From contig CAYMCO010000017.1 in assembly GCA_964388955.1 (NCBI GenBank), positions 44,567-108,566 on the forward strand: a DNA stretch of 64,000 nt, written 5' to 3'. This DNA comes from CAYMCO01 sp964388955 (GTDB lineage Bacteria > Chloroflexota > Anaerolineae > Anaerolineales > E44-bin32). The notes under the pieces were generated by a model. The model searched no databases and was not told where the DNA came from. It saw nothing but the letters and a program-made list of their open reading frames with translations. Made by a program: the position numbers and the translations under genes. Of the stretch, positions 53,669 through 63,679 are shown piece after piece (position 1 is the first letter of the stretch; each line of letters begins with the position of its first letter).

Positions 53669-54691
53669 CTATTCACCTCCATTGCCCATGTCTCGGCGCC
53701 ACTCCCTGAGGAAGCCAAATACGCCGGTGGCCAATATGGCCGCGCCCAGGCCCTGCAGGCCGAGCGACAGCAATGACGGACCGGAACTCTCCGCTTCGAC
53801 GGTCGCCTCGAGCGTCGCTGTCGCAACCGCAGCCGGGGAGGCGGTCGAGGAATCGGCCGGGGAGGGCTGGGGGCGCGCGGTATGCGTGGCGGGAGGCGTG
53901 GCTGGGGGCGTGGCAGTGAGGGCTGGGGTGGGGGTCATATCCTGTGCCGGCCTGACAAGGATCTTCTGGCCCTCGTAGAGGATTGAGTCCAGAGTCAGGC
54001 CGTTTTGGGCCAGCAAGTCGGCCAGCGGAACCTTGTAGGCGTAGGCAATGAGCCAGGGGCTTTGCCCCGCCTCGACCGTGTGCACAATCGATCCATCTGG
54101 CTGTGGTTCCGCGATCTCGACCGGTGCGATGATCTCGGATTCTGTCAGCGCGGGCGGAGGCGCCGAGTTGTCGACGGCTGCTGAGCTGCCGCTGATGATG
54201 CCTACCACCACGGCGAAGTACCGATTCTGCCCGGACTTCGCCACGCCGGCTCCAATATCCACATAGCGCGTCGACAGCATGGTGTCGTGGTGGATCTGGG
54301 ATGTCTTCCACCAGGCGATGGCATCGCCTTCGGTCGCCTGGTAGCCGCCGTAGATGATCTCGGATACCCAAATCGTCTTTCCGTTGCCGTAACCCGCGGC
54401 ATACGCGCGGTCGATGGGGCGGCTGCCACCCGATCCGCTGTGAGTGATGGATCCCGTGGATGCCATGAAATTGGCCTGGTCCTTTGCGATGGACATCAGT
54501 TGGGAGTTGCGCGAATAGGCGTACAGTCCGCTGTTGGCCCGGTAACTGTTGATGCCGCCGATGAGATCGCCGGCGCTGAATTCCGGGTCGTGGGCGGGGG
54601 CCGCTTCGCCGCCAAAGCTGCCCAAAAGGGCCATCCCCGACAGGAGAAGGAGTGCGACGAATGTTCGGATGAGGTGTTGTTTGTCTCCCAT
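53669..54691 (-). CDS. Secreted CAP-domain protein with LysM and C-terminal anchor
   Basis: A 340-residue surface protein. After a signal peptide (TFVALLLLSGMALLGSFGGE) comes a CAP domain (about 45-165) with GGINSYRANSGLYAYSRN, THSGSGGSRPIDRAYAAGY, SEIIYGG and IHHDTMLSTRYVDIGAGVA; the His residues of the CAP pocket are present. A LysM module (HTVEAGQSPWLIAYAY through YEGQKILV) would bind peptidoglycan or chitin-like glycan. A Thr/Pro/Ala linker and a final membrane helix with basic tail (LGAAILATGVFGFLREWRR) anchor it. The ATG at 54691 was chosen; an ATG at 54697 is nearly as good. Confidence 0.88.
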   Translation of the reverse strand: MGDKQHLIRTFVALLLLSGMALLGSFGGEAAPAHDPEFSAGDLIGGINSYRANSGLYAYSRNSQLMSIAKDQANFMASTGSITHSGSGGSRPIDRAYAAGYGNGKTIWVSEIIYGGYQATEGDAIAWWKTSQIHHDTMLSTRYVDIGAGVAKSGQNRYFAVVVGIISGSSAAVDNSAPPPALTESEIIAPVEIAEPQPDGSIVHTVEAGQSPWLIAYAYKVPLADLLAQNGLTLDSILYEGQKILVRPAQDMTPTPALTATPPATPPATHTARPQPSPADSSTASPAAVATATLEATVEAESSGPSLLSLGLQGLGAAILATGVFGFLREWRRDMGNGGE

Positions 54692-55643
54692 AGGCATCCG
54701 CCATAGTAACACAGTTCTTCGAGGCAGGGTGGGTTAAGGGGGCTCGCCTTTCCGATGCGGCTGCCCCTGAGATGGAACGCGGTCCCGCGAGCGGGTGCAT
54801 CCGGGTTTTTGTTGCGCGGTGCGATCCCAGGGGCGGACGATATTCGACCCTGCCGGCTCGATGAGCTCCCTCCTCCGACCGCGATGCTATTCCCCCGCCA
54901 ATCTCGATGAAGGGAACACTCCTGGGGGCACCTGCTGGCGCCAGCCTTCGCCCCCTCCTCGCACATTGCGCTTCGATCCGCCCCCACCCCTTGTATTAAC
55001 CAAGCCCTCCCCCCGATAGTGTGCTCGGTATGGAGAAATCAACGCCAAGTATGGGGGGAGGGGATTGGGGTGGGGGGCCAAATCCCGCCCATCTCGCGCG
55101 GCCGCGGGCCGAATGCCGATTCCTCCGTTCAAGTCGACCGCTGCCAGGCGGCACGGATGCATACTCAACTTCCTCTCTCCGGCCCGGGGCACAGCACCTG
55201 AGATACGAGGCCAATGCCTCTGCAGCAAACCACCGGATGCACCCCCGCGACCGGGAGACCTTGAAACCGCGTTATATCCGTTGTACTATTTATATAGAGA
55301 ACACGGAGCAGGTACACAATGTATCTCACGCGATAGCTTCGCCGTGTCAATCGGGTCGATCGAGGCAAGCGTGATCGGTGTACCCTCTGGTAGCGACATG
55401 TCTGGAGGCTACCGCTCCCGGCTGTCAGACGCAGCAATCCGCGTTCTATCACCTCGTCACCGAAGGTAACTCCGCACAATATTCAGATCGAATGGGTCAG
55501 ACTGGCGGCTTGTCAGATGAGATGATGTGACGCCCGGGGGCTTCCAGATGGCACTTCCCCGCATGTCACTGCTCCGATTGCATGGCGGCCGCCACTTCGA
55601 AAGTCTCGCACCTATCGTTGGGCCCGCATATGGAGGGTGAGAG
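54692..55643. other. Gene-poor region with a G/C-rich tract
   Basis: About 950 bases with no convincing gene. Around 54950-55085 there is a C-rich then G-rich tract, close to the pattern of the C-rich tract near 5205-5250 read on the other strand. Frames on both strands are Arg/Pro/Ser-rich shadows. Confidence 0.4.
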
Positions 55644-56072
55644 ATGCATTCTCAAACTGTGCAACGGGTGCCTTTCCGACCAGAATTCTGTCCGATCTGC
55701 ATTCACTACACTGCCGGCGCGAACCGCTGCAGAAGGTTTGCGGCGTTCGCTTGGCCCAGGCCCGCCCTAGCTGTCTTCGAGGGCGAAACCGCAGGTTTCT
55801 GCGCAAGATTCTCGCCCAGAGAATCGCGGGGGCGTTCGCTTACAAGCGAGAGAAGGATGAAGGGATTCGCTCAGGGAGCCCCCGGATCTGCCGACGATGA
55901 TGCTCCGAGCCGAGTGGAGGAAGCCCTCCGACCTCTTTCTCGAGTGGCCGGCACCGGGTATTGTGCACGGTGCCACGCAGTTGTGGAGGCGGATGCGGGC
56001 GGCCGTTGTGTCCGTTGCAGTGGGAGCTTGACCAATCGTTGCCGGGTGGAGAGCGCGCCCGCTCACGGATAG
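55644..56072 (+). CDS. Small zinc-ribbon protein
   Basis: A 142-residue protein with two metal-binding-like regions. Near the start are CPICIHYTAGANRC and EGETAGFCARF, spaced like small Cys-cluster proteins; at the C-terminus GYCARCHAVVEADAGGRC continues with VRCSG, a CxxC-x12-CxxC zinc ribbon. The centre is Arg/Ser-rich and disordered. RBS GGAGGG at about 55632-55637 precedes the ATG. The ribbon is credible; the function is unknown. Confidence 0.55.
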   Translation: MHSQTVQRVPFRPEFCPICIHYTAGANRCRRFAAFAWPRPALAVFEGETAGFCARFSPRESRGRSLTSERRMKGFAQGAPGSADDDAPSRVEEALRPLSRVAGTGYCARCHAVVEADAGGRCVRCSGSLTNRCRVESAPAHG

Positions 56073-56535
56073 TTGCCAAGGCCGGCACGTTGTACATGCG
56101 GAAGGTAGGGGCGCCGAATGGAGCGGGATGGAGTCCAGGGGTTCCTTCGAAGGGATGTCGATCTGCTCAACGATGGCCCCACGCGGTTCAGTCCCTCGCA
56201 CGTCCTCTTGCCCTGCTTGAAGGATGGATCCGTCAGGATCTTCCAACCGACGTGTGTCAGTGTCCCGTGACCGAACCATCTGGATAGTGGCCGCCAACGC
56301 AATGGCTCCCTATGATGGAGCGGGCACGACGCCGACAACCAAACGATGCGTTCGTCAACCAGGGTGCCGCGATCGGGCCCGCGCCTGTTGATCGCGGAGA
56401 ATCCTGCCGGTCCAAACAGCCAGGATTCATGTCCCCAATACGGGGATGTCGCTGGCCGGCTTCGATGAATGCCACCCTTCTGTTCGCCCCCAGGCGACGC
56501 CAGGCGTGATATGCTCTTAGCGTGATGGGAGATCC
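56073..56535. other. Spacer, no gene seen
   Basis: About 460 bases between the zinc-ribbon gene and the Mut7-C gene. TATGCTCTTAGCG near 56511 and GGGAGAT before the ATG are plausible expression signals for the next gene. Confidence 0.35.
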
Positions 56536-57321
56536 ATGTCCATACGTGTGACTTTTCGATTCTATGCGGAGCTGAACGATTTTCTGCCGCGAGCCCGTCG
56601 ATATACGCGCTTCCTATATACGCTGCGCGAAAGAGCCTCCGTCAAGGACACCATCGAGGCGATCGGAATCCCCCACACTGAAGTCGATCTGATCCTGGCA
56701 AACGGCGCTTCTGTCGACTTCGGCTATGTCTTGAAAGATCAGGACGATGTCAGCGTCTACCCGATCTTCGAGGCCATCGACGTCGGCCCGATCCAGCAGG
56801 TGCGCCCGGCGCCCCTGCGGGAGACGCGATTCGTGTTGGATACCCACCTGGGCCGCCTGGCGCGCTATCTGCGGATGCTGGGCTTTGACACCCGCTACCG
56901 GAACGACTATGACGATCAGGAACTGGCGGAGATCTCATCAAGGGAGCGCCGCATTCTGCTGACTCGCGATCACGGGCTGTTGAAGCGGGGACAGGTAACC
57001 CACGGATACTGCGTGCGCGAGATGGATCCGAAGCGACAAATCGCCGAAGTCATCCGGCGCTTCGACTTGACGGGCAGCATCCGCCCTTTTGCACGCTGCA
57101 TCCGCTGCAACGGGACGATGGAAACGGTGGACAAGGATCAGGTGCGGGATCAACTGCCGCCGAAGACGAAACAATACTTCGAGGATTTCCGGCGCTGCAA
57201 AGACTGCGGGCAGGTGTACTGGCGGGGCTCCCATTTCGAGCGCATGCGACGCCTCATCGATGCGATTCAGGATGAGAACCGCGGCGAAAGTCCTGCCTCC
57301 GCTGCATCGGAGTCCACATGA
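56536..57321 (+). CDS. Ubiquitin/ThiS-fold + Mut7-C PIN-like RNase-domain protein
   Basis: A 261-residue protein with two parts. Residues about 4-85 form a beta-grasp (ThiS/MoaD-like) domain (VTFRFYAELNDFLPRARRYT, VDLILANGASVDFGYVLKDQ, VYPIFEAIDV). From about 97 is the Mut7-C domain: FVLDTHLGRLARYLRMLGFD, RNDYDDQELAEIS, RRILLTRDHGLLKRG, with conserved Asp residues of a PIN-like nuclease, then a zinc ribbon (CIRCNG ... CKDCGQVYWRGSHFERM). Such proteins are thought to be ribonucleases. Its TGA overlaps the next ATG (ATGA at 57318-57321), coupling it to an AddB-like gene. Confidence 0.85.
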   Translation: MSIRVTFRFYAELNDFLPRARRYTRFLYTLRERASVKDTIEAIGIPHTEVDLILANGASVDFGYVLKDQDDVSVYPIFEAIDVGPIQQVRPAPLRETRFVLDTHLGRLARYLRMLGFDTRYRNDYDDQELAEISSRERRILLTRDHGLLKRGQVTHGYCVREMDPKRQIAEVIRRFDLTGSIRPFARCIRCNGTMETVDKDQVRDQLPPKTKQYFEDFRRCKDCGQVYWRGSHFERMRRLIDAIQDENRGESPASAASEST

Positions 57322-60300
57322 GCTGCAAGGTGATCGTCGCTCCGCCGGCCAGTAGGAAGACCCACTACTGCCTGGATAGGATTTTTCAGTGTCTGGAGCG
57401 GGCCCCGCTGGTCCCGGCTTGGATGGTCGCCCCCGACAATCTGCAGGTGGCCGGCTTGCGACGGAGAGTGGCTGGGCGGGGTGGCGCTTTGGGCTTGAAC
57501 ATCGGCACATTTGGGGACCTCTACCAACTCATACTGCGCAGGGCTGGGATCTCCCTTCCAGTCATGAGCGAAATAATGGGCCTTCGGCTGACGGGAGGTG
57601 TGATTCAGGCTGCAGGGGAGAAGGGGGAGCTGATGTATTTCGACCCCATCCGGGGCACCCCCGGGCTCCGGGCCGCGCTCCACGAGCGGTTCAAGGAGTT
57701 CGAACGCGCGTTGGTGGAGCCGGAGGAACTGAGCGCCTTGCCAGATATCCAGGGTGGTTCGCTGGCCGAGCTGGCCCGACTCTATGGGGCGTACCGTGAC
57801 CGCCTGGTGCAACTGGGGTGGATGGACTCGGCTGGGATGAACCGGCGGGCGTGTCAAGCCCTTCAGGAGGATCCAGCCTTGGTTGACGATATCCCGATTC
57901 TCGTGCTGGATGGCTTTGACTCCTTCAATCCCTCTCAAATATGGGCCATTGGCTTGTTGGGAGCAGCGATCCCAGAAGTCTTGGTGACCTTGGCGGGGGC
58001 AGAGGGGTGGGGCCGGCTCCCGCATCGGCGCTTCGAGCGCACTCTCGATTCCCTAGTGCGAGGCATCAATTGCAGCGTTGATTATTACGATTGGCGCCCC
58101 CGCCTTCCGGCGGACCTGGCGCACCTGGAGAGCCATCTGTTCGCGACGGGCTCCGGAGCGATGCATTCGGGTACGGCGGTGGAAATGATCTCGGCCCGAT
58201 CGCCTGCGGCGGAGGCGCGTGAGAGCCTGCGCTGGCTGAAGGCCCGCATCCGACGGGATGAGTTTCACCTGGACCAATGTGCGATCGTGTGCCCCGATTT
58301 CGAACGCTACCGGCCCTTCCTGCGTGAAGTGGCGCGGGAGTATGGGATCCCCCTTCGGTTTTCTCAAGGCTATCCGCTGCGCCGCGCGCCCTCGATTCAT
58401 GCCTTGCGGAACCTGCTCGCACTGCCGATGGCCAATTGGCCTCGTCGGGCACTGCTCTCGCTCATCCGCTCGCCCTATTTCGACCTATCCCGCTTCGATT
58501 TGAAAGCCGGCGATTCCGCCCCGCTTGAGGACGTCAGCCTGCACGGGCAGGTGACCGAGGGGTTGGATCAATGGGTGGGGATCCTCACACAGCTCGCAAG
58601 TCGCCCGACCGATCCGGATGCCGCTGGAGATGAAGACTGGCGGCTGCCCAACTTGCCGCGTGGAGCGCAAGCGGACGCGCTGCTGCGAGGCTTGGTTACC
58701 ATGGGCGAGCGTCTGTCGGTTTTCGGCCGGAGGACGGCCGAGGATTGGGTTCGCTGGTTGGAAGATCTCTTGGATGAACTTCGCTACTTTGATTTGCAGC
58801 GGGAGCCTCGGGACGAGGCCGCCGGATTGGCGCTGCGCGAAACGCTCAGAGGGCTGGTGCTCAGCGAGGGCGTGCTTGGGAGGCGCAGGATCACAGCGCA
58901 GCAGTTTGTCAGCGACCTGGAGTCCGCGCTCGACGCAGCGGCCTTCGAGATTCGCATGGATTGGCGGATGCCCGCCGTGCGGGTCCTGGGGGTGCTGGAA
59001 GCGCGCGGCGCTCGTTTTGAGGCGCTGGCCGTTCTCGGTCTATCCGAAAGTCTATTCCCAGAGGTGGAACGGGAGGATCCCTTCTTAGGGGAAGATGTCC
59101 GCGGGCGGCTGGGCTTGGACGCCCGATTGGGGCGCGAACAGGCGGGCTTGTTCTATCAGATCGTGACCCGGGCGGATCGCCGCTTGCTGCTCACCCGGCC
59201 ATACCTGGCCGACGACGGCGAACGCTGGGCGGCCTCCCCTTTCTGGCGTGCAACGGCAGCGGTTTCGGGCGACGGCGAAAGAAGGCTATCCGGCGAAACG
59301 CCGCGCCCGCTGAATGATGCGGGCTCGCGTAGCGAGCTCTTGTTCTGGGCCGCGCTTGCAGGGGGCCTGCCAGATGCTTTCAGGGGTGCCTTCCTCCCCG
59401 AGTGGGATCGACTGCTCACCGCGCAAGAGATTCTGCAGGCGCGCCTCACTGCTTCCCCTGCCGGGCCATATGAGGGCGGGGCGGCGAAAATCAGGCCGGA
59501 TCTGGAGAGGCGATACGGCGCTCCGCATGTATGGAGCGCCAGCCAGCTCGAGACCTACGGAACCTGTCCCTTCATGTTCTATGCTTCTTCGGCGCTCGGC
59601 CTGGAGGGCCGCGAACCTCCGGAGCCGGGCATCGATCCCGCCCAATTGGGCGCCTTGCTGCATGCGATCTTGGAGAGCACATACTCTCAGGCAGAGAATA
59701 CGGCGGATACGGATTCGATATTGCAGTCCCTCGAGCCCGTGGCCGGTGCGGAGTTCTCTGCGGCGCCCGAGCGATATGGCTTCCGGCCAAATGCGCTTTG
59801 GGAAGTGGAAAAGGAACAGCTCCTGGAGATCCTCAGGGAGACGATCCGGAACCTGGAAGGGATTGGAGAGGGTTGGATACCCACGGCGTTCGAGGAAGTC
59901 TTTGGGATCCGGGGCAGACGGCCGCTGGAGCTGGAGCATGATGGGCAAACCTATCGCCTCGGTGGGATCATTGACCGAGTGGATCGACGAGGGGCAAGCC
60001 AGATCCGGGTGATTGACTATAAGACCGGATCGAGGCACCTGAGCTATCAGGATTTGGTCGAAGGCAGGCGGTTGCAGCTTCCGCTCTATGCCTTGGCCGC
60101 GAGAGATGCCCTCGATCTGGGCGAACCGGTAGAGGGATTCTATTGGCTGATCATGCGAGCTGAGTGCAGCTCCCTGCGCTTGGCCCGCTTCCGCCCCCGG
60201 CGTGAGGGGGGGCAGCTCGCAGGCCCCGAGGCGGCGATACGGGTTTCCATCCAGCATCTCGCGAGCTACGTGTCCGCCGTCCGGCGGGGTGAGTTTCCGC

Positions 60301-60377
60301 CGAAACCGCCAGAAGATGGCTGCCCCGATTACTGCCCGGCCGCGGCGTGGTGCTGGCGATACAACCCCGGGTGGTGA
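57318..60377 (+). CDS. addB: AddB-like PD-(D/E)XK nuclease/helicase-fold protein
   Basis: A 1019-residue protein fitting the AddB/RexB subunit of a double-strand-break resection complex. The N-terminus VIVAPPASRKTHYCLDRI is a P-loop-like segment with Arg where Gly is usual, so ATPase activity is doubtful. The C-terminal nuclease reads ASQLETYGTCPFMFYASSAL, then GALLHAILE, GGIIDRVDRR and RVIDYKTGSRHLSYQDLVEG (the GxxDRxD...IDYKTG core). One Cys before this domain and three at the end (GCPDYCPAAAWCWRY) match the iron-sulfur staple of AddB-type nucleases. It is translationally coupled to the Mut7-C gene and followed by addA after 5 bases. Confidence 0.88.
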   Translation: MSCKVIVAPPASRKTHYCLDRIFQCLERAPLVPAWMVAPDNLQVAGLRRRVAGRGGALGLNIGTFGDLYQLILRRAGISLPVMSEIMGLRLTGGVIQAAGEKGELMYFDPIRGTPGLRAALHERFKEFERALVEPEELSALPDIQGGSLAELARLYGAYRDRLVQLGWMDSAGMNRRACQALQEDPALVDDIPILVLDGFDSFNPSQIWAIGLLGAAIPEVLVTLAGAEGWGRLPHRRFERTLDSLVRGINCSVDYYDWRPRLPADLAHLESHLFATGSGAMHSGTAVEMISARSPAAEARESLRWLKARIRRDEFHLDQCAIVCPDFERYRPFLREVAREYGIPLRFSQGYPLRRAPSIHALRNLLALPMANWPRRALLSLIRSPYFDLSRFDLKAGDSAPLEDVSLHGQVTEGLDQWVGILTQLASRPTDPDAAGDEDWRLPNLPRGAQADALLRGLVTMGERLSVFGRRTAEDWVRWLEDLLDELRYFDLQREPRDEAAGLALRETLRGLVLSEGVLGRRRITAQQFVSDLESALDAAAFEIRMDWRMPAVRVLGVLEARGARFEALAVLGLSESLFPEVEREDPFLGEDVRGRLGLDARLGREQAGLFYQIVTRADRRLLLTRPYLADDGERWAASPFWRATAAVSGDGERRLSGETPRPLNDAGSRSELLFWAALAGGLPDAFRGAFLPEWDRLLTAQEILQARLTASPAGPYEGGAAKIRPDLERRYGAPHVWSASQLETYGTCPFMFYASSALGLEGREPPEPGIDPAQLGALLHAILESTYSQAENTADTDSILQSLEPVAGAEFSAAPERYGFRPNALWEVEKEQLLEILRETIRNLEGIGEGWIPTAFEEVFGIRGRRPLELEHDGQTYRLGGIIDRVDRRGASQIRVIDYKTGSRHLSYQDLVEGRRLQLPLYALAARDALDLGEPVEGFYWLIMRAECSSLRLARFRPRREGGQLAGPEAAIRVSIQHLASYVSAVRRGEFPPKPPEDGCPDYCPAAAWCWRYNPGW

Positions 60378-60382
60378 CTTCC

Positions 60383-63300
60383 ATGCAATTGGAGCAGTTC
60401 GGCCGGGAGTTTGGATTGACGGATCGCCAGCGGCTCGCCGTCGGGGAATCCCGACGCGACGTGCTCGTCACCGCAGGCGCCGGCAGCGGCAAGACCCGCA
60501 CGCTGGTCACCCGCTATCTGTGGTTGCTTGCGAATGGAGCGGGCATCCGGGAGGTGCTGGCGATCACATTCACCGAAAAGGCCGCCAGGGAGATGCGCAA
60601 TCGAGTGCGCATAGCCATCTCTCAACGGGCCATGGACGCCCAGTTGGAAAGCGAACGCACAGTGTGGGCCAAACATGTCAGCGAGGTGGACGCGGCGCGC
60701 ATTGGAACGATCCACAGCTTCTGCGCCGAACTTCTGAGAGCGCACCCGGCTGAGGCGGGAGTGGATCCGGAATTTGAAGTCGTGGAGGAGGGGCGGGGGA
60801 CACTCTATAAGGCCCAAGCGGTGAAAGATGCGCTCGCTTGGGCGAGCGCGGAGAGCGCGGTGGCGCCGCTCTTCAGGTTCTTCTCCCCGCGGCGGCTGGC
60901 GGGGGTGCTGGATTTGCTGCTTCAGAAGCGTCTGGACTTCGGGGCGGCCGCCTTGGCTCCAGGCGTTGAGGGGTGCGGGCGCGCCCTCCTGCGCACCGGG
61001 TTCTCCGGCTTCTTCGAGCGCCAAGAGGTCAGGGAGTCTTTGAAGCGACTGCGGTCGCTCTCCGCTTCGGGGGCGCTGGATGCTGATGCGGGACAGAAGC
61101 TCGCCGCGCAAGTGGAAGCGCTCTTGGCTGGGTGGGATGATCTGGAGGCGTTGGTGGAGGCAGATCGGCTCCCAGAGGCGGCGCGCCGCCTCTTTGGTCT
61201 GCGCCGGCATCACATGGCGCTGAATATCGGAAAGCGGGATAGCCAGGCGAAGGCTGCAACCAGGATGATCCGCGCGGCATACGAGGAGATGGCCGAGCCG
61301 TGGCTGGGCGGGCGGGCGTCCGACCTTCCCCCCGATCCAGAGTGGGAACGGGAATATGATGCCGCCATGGGGGCATTCGCCCCCCTTTTTACGCGCGCTG
61401 TCGGAGGCTACCGGCAATCAATGGGCTTCCCATCCGGCCTGGATTTCGACGATTTGGAGCAGGGGGCGGTGGACTTGCTCTCGAATCCGCGAATCCGGGC
61501 CCACTGGCAGGGGAGGATTTCCCATGTGCTGGTGGACGAATTCCAGGATACCAACTCCCGGCAGCGGGATATCGTGCGTGCTCTGACGGCGGATGGTCGA
61601 GGGAAGTTGTTCATCGTGGGGGACGCGCGCCAAAGCATATATCGGTTCCGGGGCGCCGAAGTGGAGGTCTTTCGCCGGGCAGGGCGCGATTTGGCCCGCT
61701 CCCAGGGTCAGAGCGTGCGGCTCGAACTGACATTTCGCGCCCACCGGCAGTTGCTGCGTGCGCTCGATGATCTGCTTGGCGCCGTGATGGGGGCCGAAGA
61801 GAATCCGGAGCGTATCCACCGGGTGCCTTACCGGACCTTGCAGGCCGACCGTTCGGATCCCCGCCCGGGAATTCAGCCGCCATATGTCGAGTTCGTATTG
61901 GGCAGGGGCGAGCGGGCCACTGCGGGCAGATTCAACGCCGCACAAGGGCTGGCGGAGCGCCTGTCGGAGCTCAAATCAGCCGGTGAGATTCGTGAGTGGG
62001 ATGATGTCGCTCTGCTTTTCCGAGCATCCACCACCTTCGAAGTCTATGAGAGCGCCCTGGAAGCCGTTGGCATCCCCTTTGTCACCGTAGCAGGCCGCGG
62101 TTTCTTTCACCGGCCGGAGATCCGCGATATCCTCAATATCCTGCGCGCTCTCGCCGAGCCATGGAACGAAGCAGCACTGGCGGGCTTGCTGCGGTCCCCT
62201 GCATTCGGTCTAAGTGACGCCGGCTTATATCAATTGCGTTTTGCGGCAGGCCCGTCCCAAGGGCTGCGACAGGCGCTGGGCGCGGGGACCGAAGGTTTGG
62301 CGGAGGGGGATCGCAGGGCGCTGCACAGAGCCCGGCAGTTCCTGGCGGAATTCGACACCCTGGCCGACCGGCTGCCAGCGCCTGAGCTGCTGAAAGGTAT
62401 TGCTGACTGGCTGCATTATCGAGCCATTCTTGCCGGCGCCTCCCCCCGGCTCTGGCGCAACCTGGATAAGTTGCAGGTCGACGCGAACGTGAGCGAAGCG
62501 GTGCAGGTGCGCGATTTCTTGGAGTATGTGGGGAGCCTGCGCGATGTGGGGGCCCGCGAGGGCGAGGCGCCAGTGGAGGCTGAGGGGGCAGTCAGGTTGA
62601 TGACGATTCACAAGGCCAAAGGGCTCGAATTCGAGGTCGTGGCGCTGGCGGATGCCTCCCGCAGCGCGCCCGCTGGAGGGGAACTGGCCTACGCGCTGCC
62701 CGAGGGGGGCGTGGTGGCCCGGCCGGATCGCGAGAAGCATTCGCCCTTGGTCTACAACGTCAGTAGGTGGATTGATGCCGAGAAGTCATCGGCCGAAGAG
62801 GACCGGCTGCTCTACGTAGCTGCCACACGAGCGAGAGAGAAATGGATCATCAGCGGTCACATCAGCGGGACGGAGGATCGCCCCCGTGCCGACGGGTGGG
62901 TGGGGGCGCTCCTCACCGCCGCGGGCGTATCGCCGGCCGATGTCGTGGGAGCGTCCGAACGGCGATGGGCGGTTGAACTGCCCGGAGGCCAAGCGGTTGG
63001 GATCCAAGTGGCTGGCGAATCCCCCCCAGGCGCTTCACTGCCGGAACAAGTGCGCTCTTGGCCAGCGACTCGAGCGCCTGCGCTCTTCATGCCGGTGGTT
63101 CGCGACGGGCTGGAACAGCTCGACGATGAGGTGGGCGGGAGGGCGGAAAGATCCTGGCGCGCCACCGCCGGCGGGCGAAGGGCACCGGCGGTGGCGATCG
63201 GGGGCATGGTGCATGAGGCGATACGACGATGGGAGTTTCGAACGGAGCGCACCGAGGATTCCACGCTCGAGGCCCTTGCCCTGGCGGAAGGGTTGGTGGA

Positions 63301-63679
63301 TCCATCCCAGCGCAGGGAAGCGGTGCGGATCGCTTCAAGACTGCTGCGTCGGCTGCGTGACCACCCTATCTGGGAGGAGATCAGTTCCGCCGAAGTGCGC
63401 CGCCATGAAATCCCATACACAAGGCCTGCAGCGAGCGGCCACAGCGAATCTGGCCGGATCGATCTGCTCTATCGCCGTGCGGGAGGCTGGCATCTGATCG
63501 ATTTCAAGACGGATGAATTGCGGGACTCAGAGGCATTGGCAGAGGCGGTGAAAGAATATGCGCCTAAGATTCTGTGTTATTCTCGCTCGGTGCAGGCATT
63601 GATCGGGAGCATGCCCGAAGCCAGGCTGTGTTTCCTCGACTACCGGGGGCGGGTGAGGCTGCATGAGATCGTGGCGTAG
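60383..63679 (+). CDS. addA: AddA-like UvrD-family helicase-nuclease
   Basis: A 1098-residue protein. The N-terminus has GLTDRQRLAVGE (Q motif), Walker A VTAGAGSGKTRTLVTRYLWL, motif Ia LAITFTEKAAREMRNRV, and IGTIHSFCAELLRAHP; later VLVDEFQDTNSRQRDIVRAL, FIVGDARQSIYRFRGAEVEV and MTIHKAKGLEFEVVALA, all helicase motifs of the UvrD superfamily. The C-terminal nuclease is GRIDLLYRRAGGWHLIDFKT with tail ILCYSRSVQALIGSMP. It unwinds and trims DNA ends with AddB to feed RecA. The ATG at 60383 gives the fold; open codons before it overlap the addB stop. It is the last gene of the operon. Confidence 0.92.
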   Translation: MQLEQFGREFGLTDRQRLAVGESRRDVLVTAGAGSGKTRTLVTRYLWLLANGAGIREVLAITFTEKAAREMRNRVRIAISQRAMDAQLESERTVWAKHVSEVDAARIGTIHSFCAELLRAHPAEAGVDPEFEVVEEGRGTLYKAQAVKDALAWASAESAVAPLFRFFSPRRLAGVLDLLLQKRLDFGAAALAPGVEGCGRALLRTGFSGFFERQEVRESLKRLRSLSASGALDADAGQKLAAQVEALLAGWDDLEALVEADRLPEAARRLFGLRRHHMALNIGKRDSQAKAATRMIRAAYEEMAEPWLGGRASDLPPDPEWEREYDAAMGAFAPLFTRAVGGYRQSMGFPSGLDFDDLEQGAVDLLSNPRIRAHWQGRISHVLVDEFQDTNSRQRDIVRALTADGRGKLFIVGDARQSIYRFRGAEVEVFRRAGRDLARSQGQSVRLELTFRAHRQLLRALDDLLGAVMGAEENPERIHRVPYRTLQADRSDPRPGIQPPYVEFVLGRGERATAGRFNAAQGLAERLSELKSAGEIREWDDVALLFRASTTFEVYESALEAVGIPFVTVAGRGFFHRPEIRDILNILRALAEPWNEAALAGLLRSPAFGLSDAGLYQLRFAAGPSQGLRQALGAGTEGLAEGDRRALHRARQFLAEFDTLADRLPAPELLKGIADWLHYRAILAGASPRLWRNLDKLQVDANVSEAVQVRDFLEYVGSLRDVGAREGEAPVEAEGAVRLMTIHKAKGLEFEVVALADASRSAPAGGELAYALPEGGVVARPDREKHSPLVYNVSRWIDAEKSSAEEDRLLYVAATRAREKWIISGHISGTEDRPRADGWVGALLTAAGVSPADVVGASERRWAVELPGGQAVGIQVAGESPPGASLPEQVRSWPATRAPALFMPVVRDGLEQLDDEVGGRAERSWRATAGGRRAPAVAIGGMVHEAIRRWEFRTERTEDSTLEALALAEGLVDPSQRREAVRIASRLLRRLRDHPIWEEISSAEVRRHEIPYTRPAASGHSESGRIDLLYRRAGGWHLIDFKTDELRDSEALAEAVKEYAPKILCYSRSVQALIGSMPEARLCFLDYRGRVRLHEIVA

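Noticed and set aside
53673..54800. 375-codon minus-strand frame across the CAP/LysM gene
   Set aside because: A frame shadow: Arg/Pro/His-rich translation, while the other frame has clear CAP and LysM motifs.
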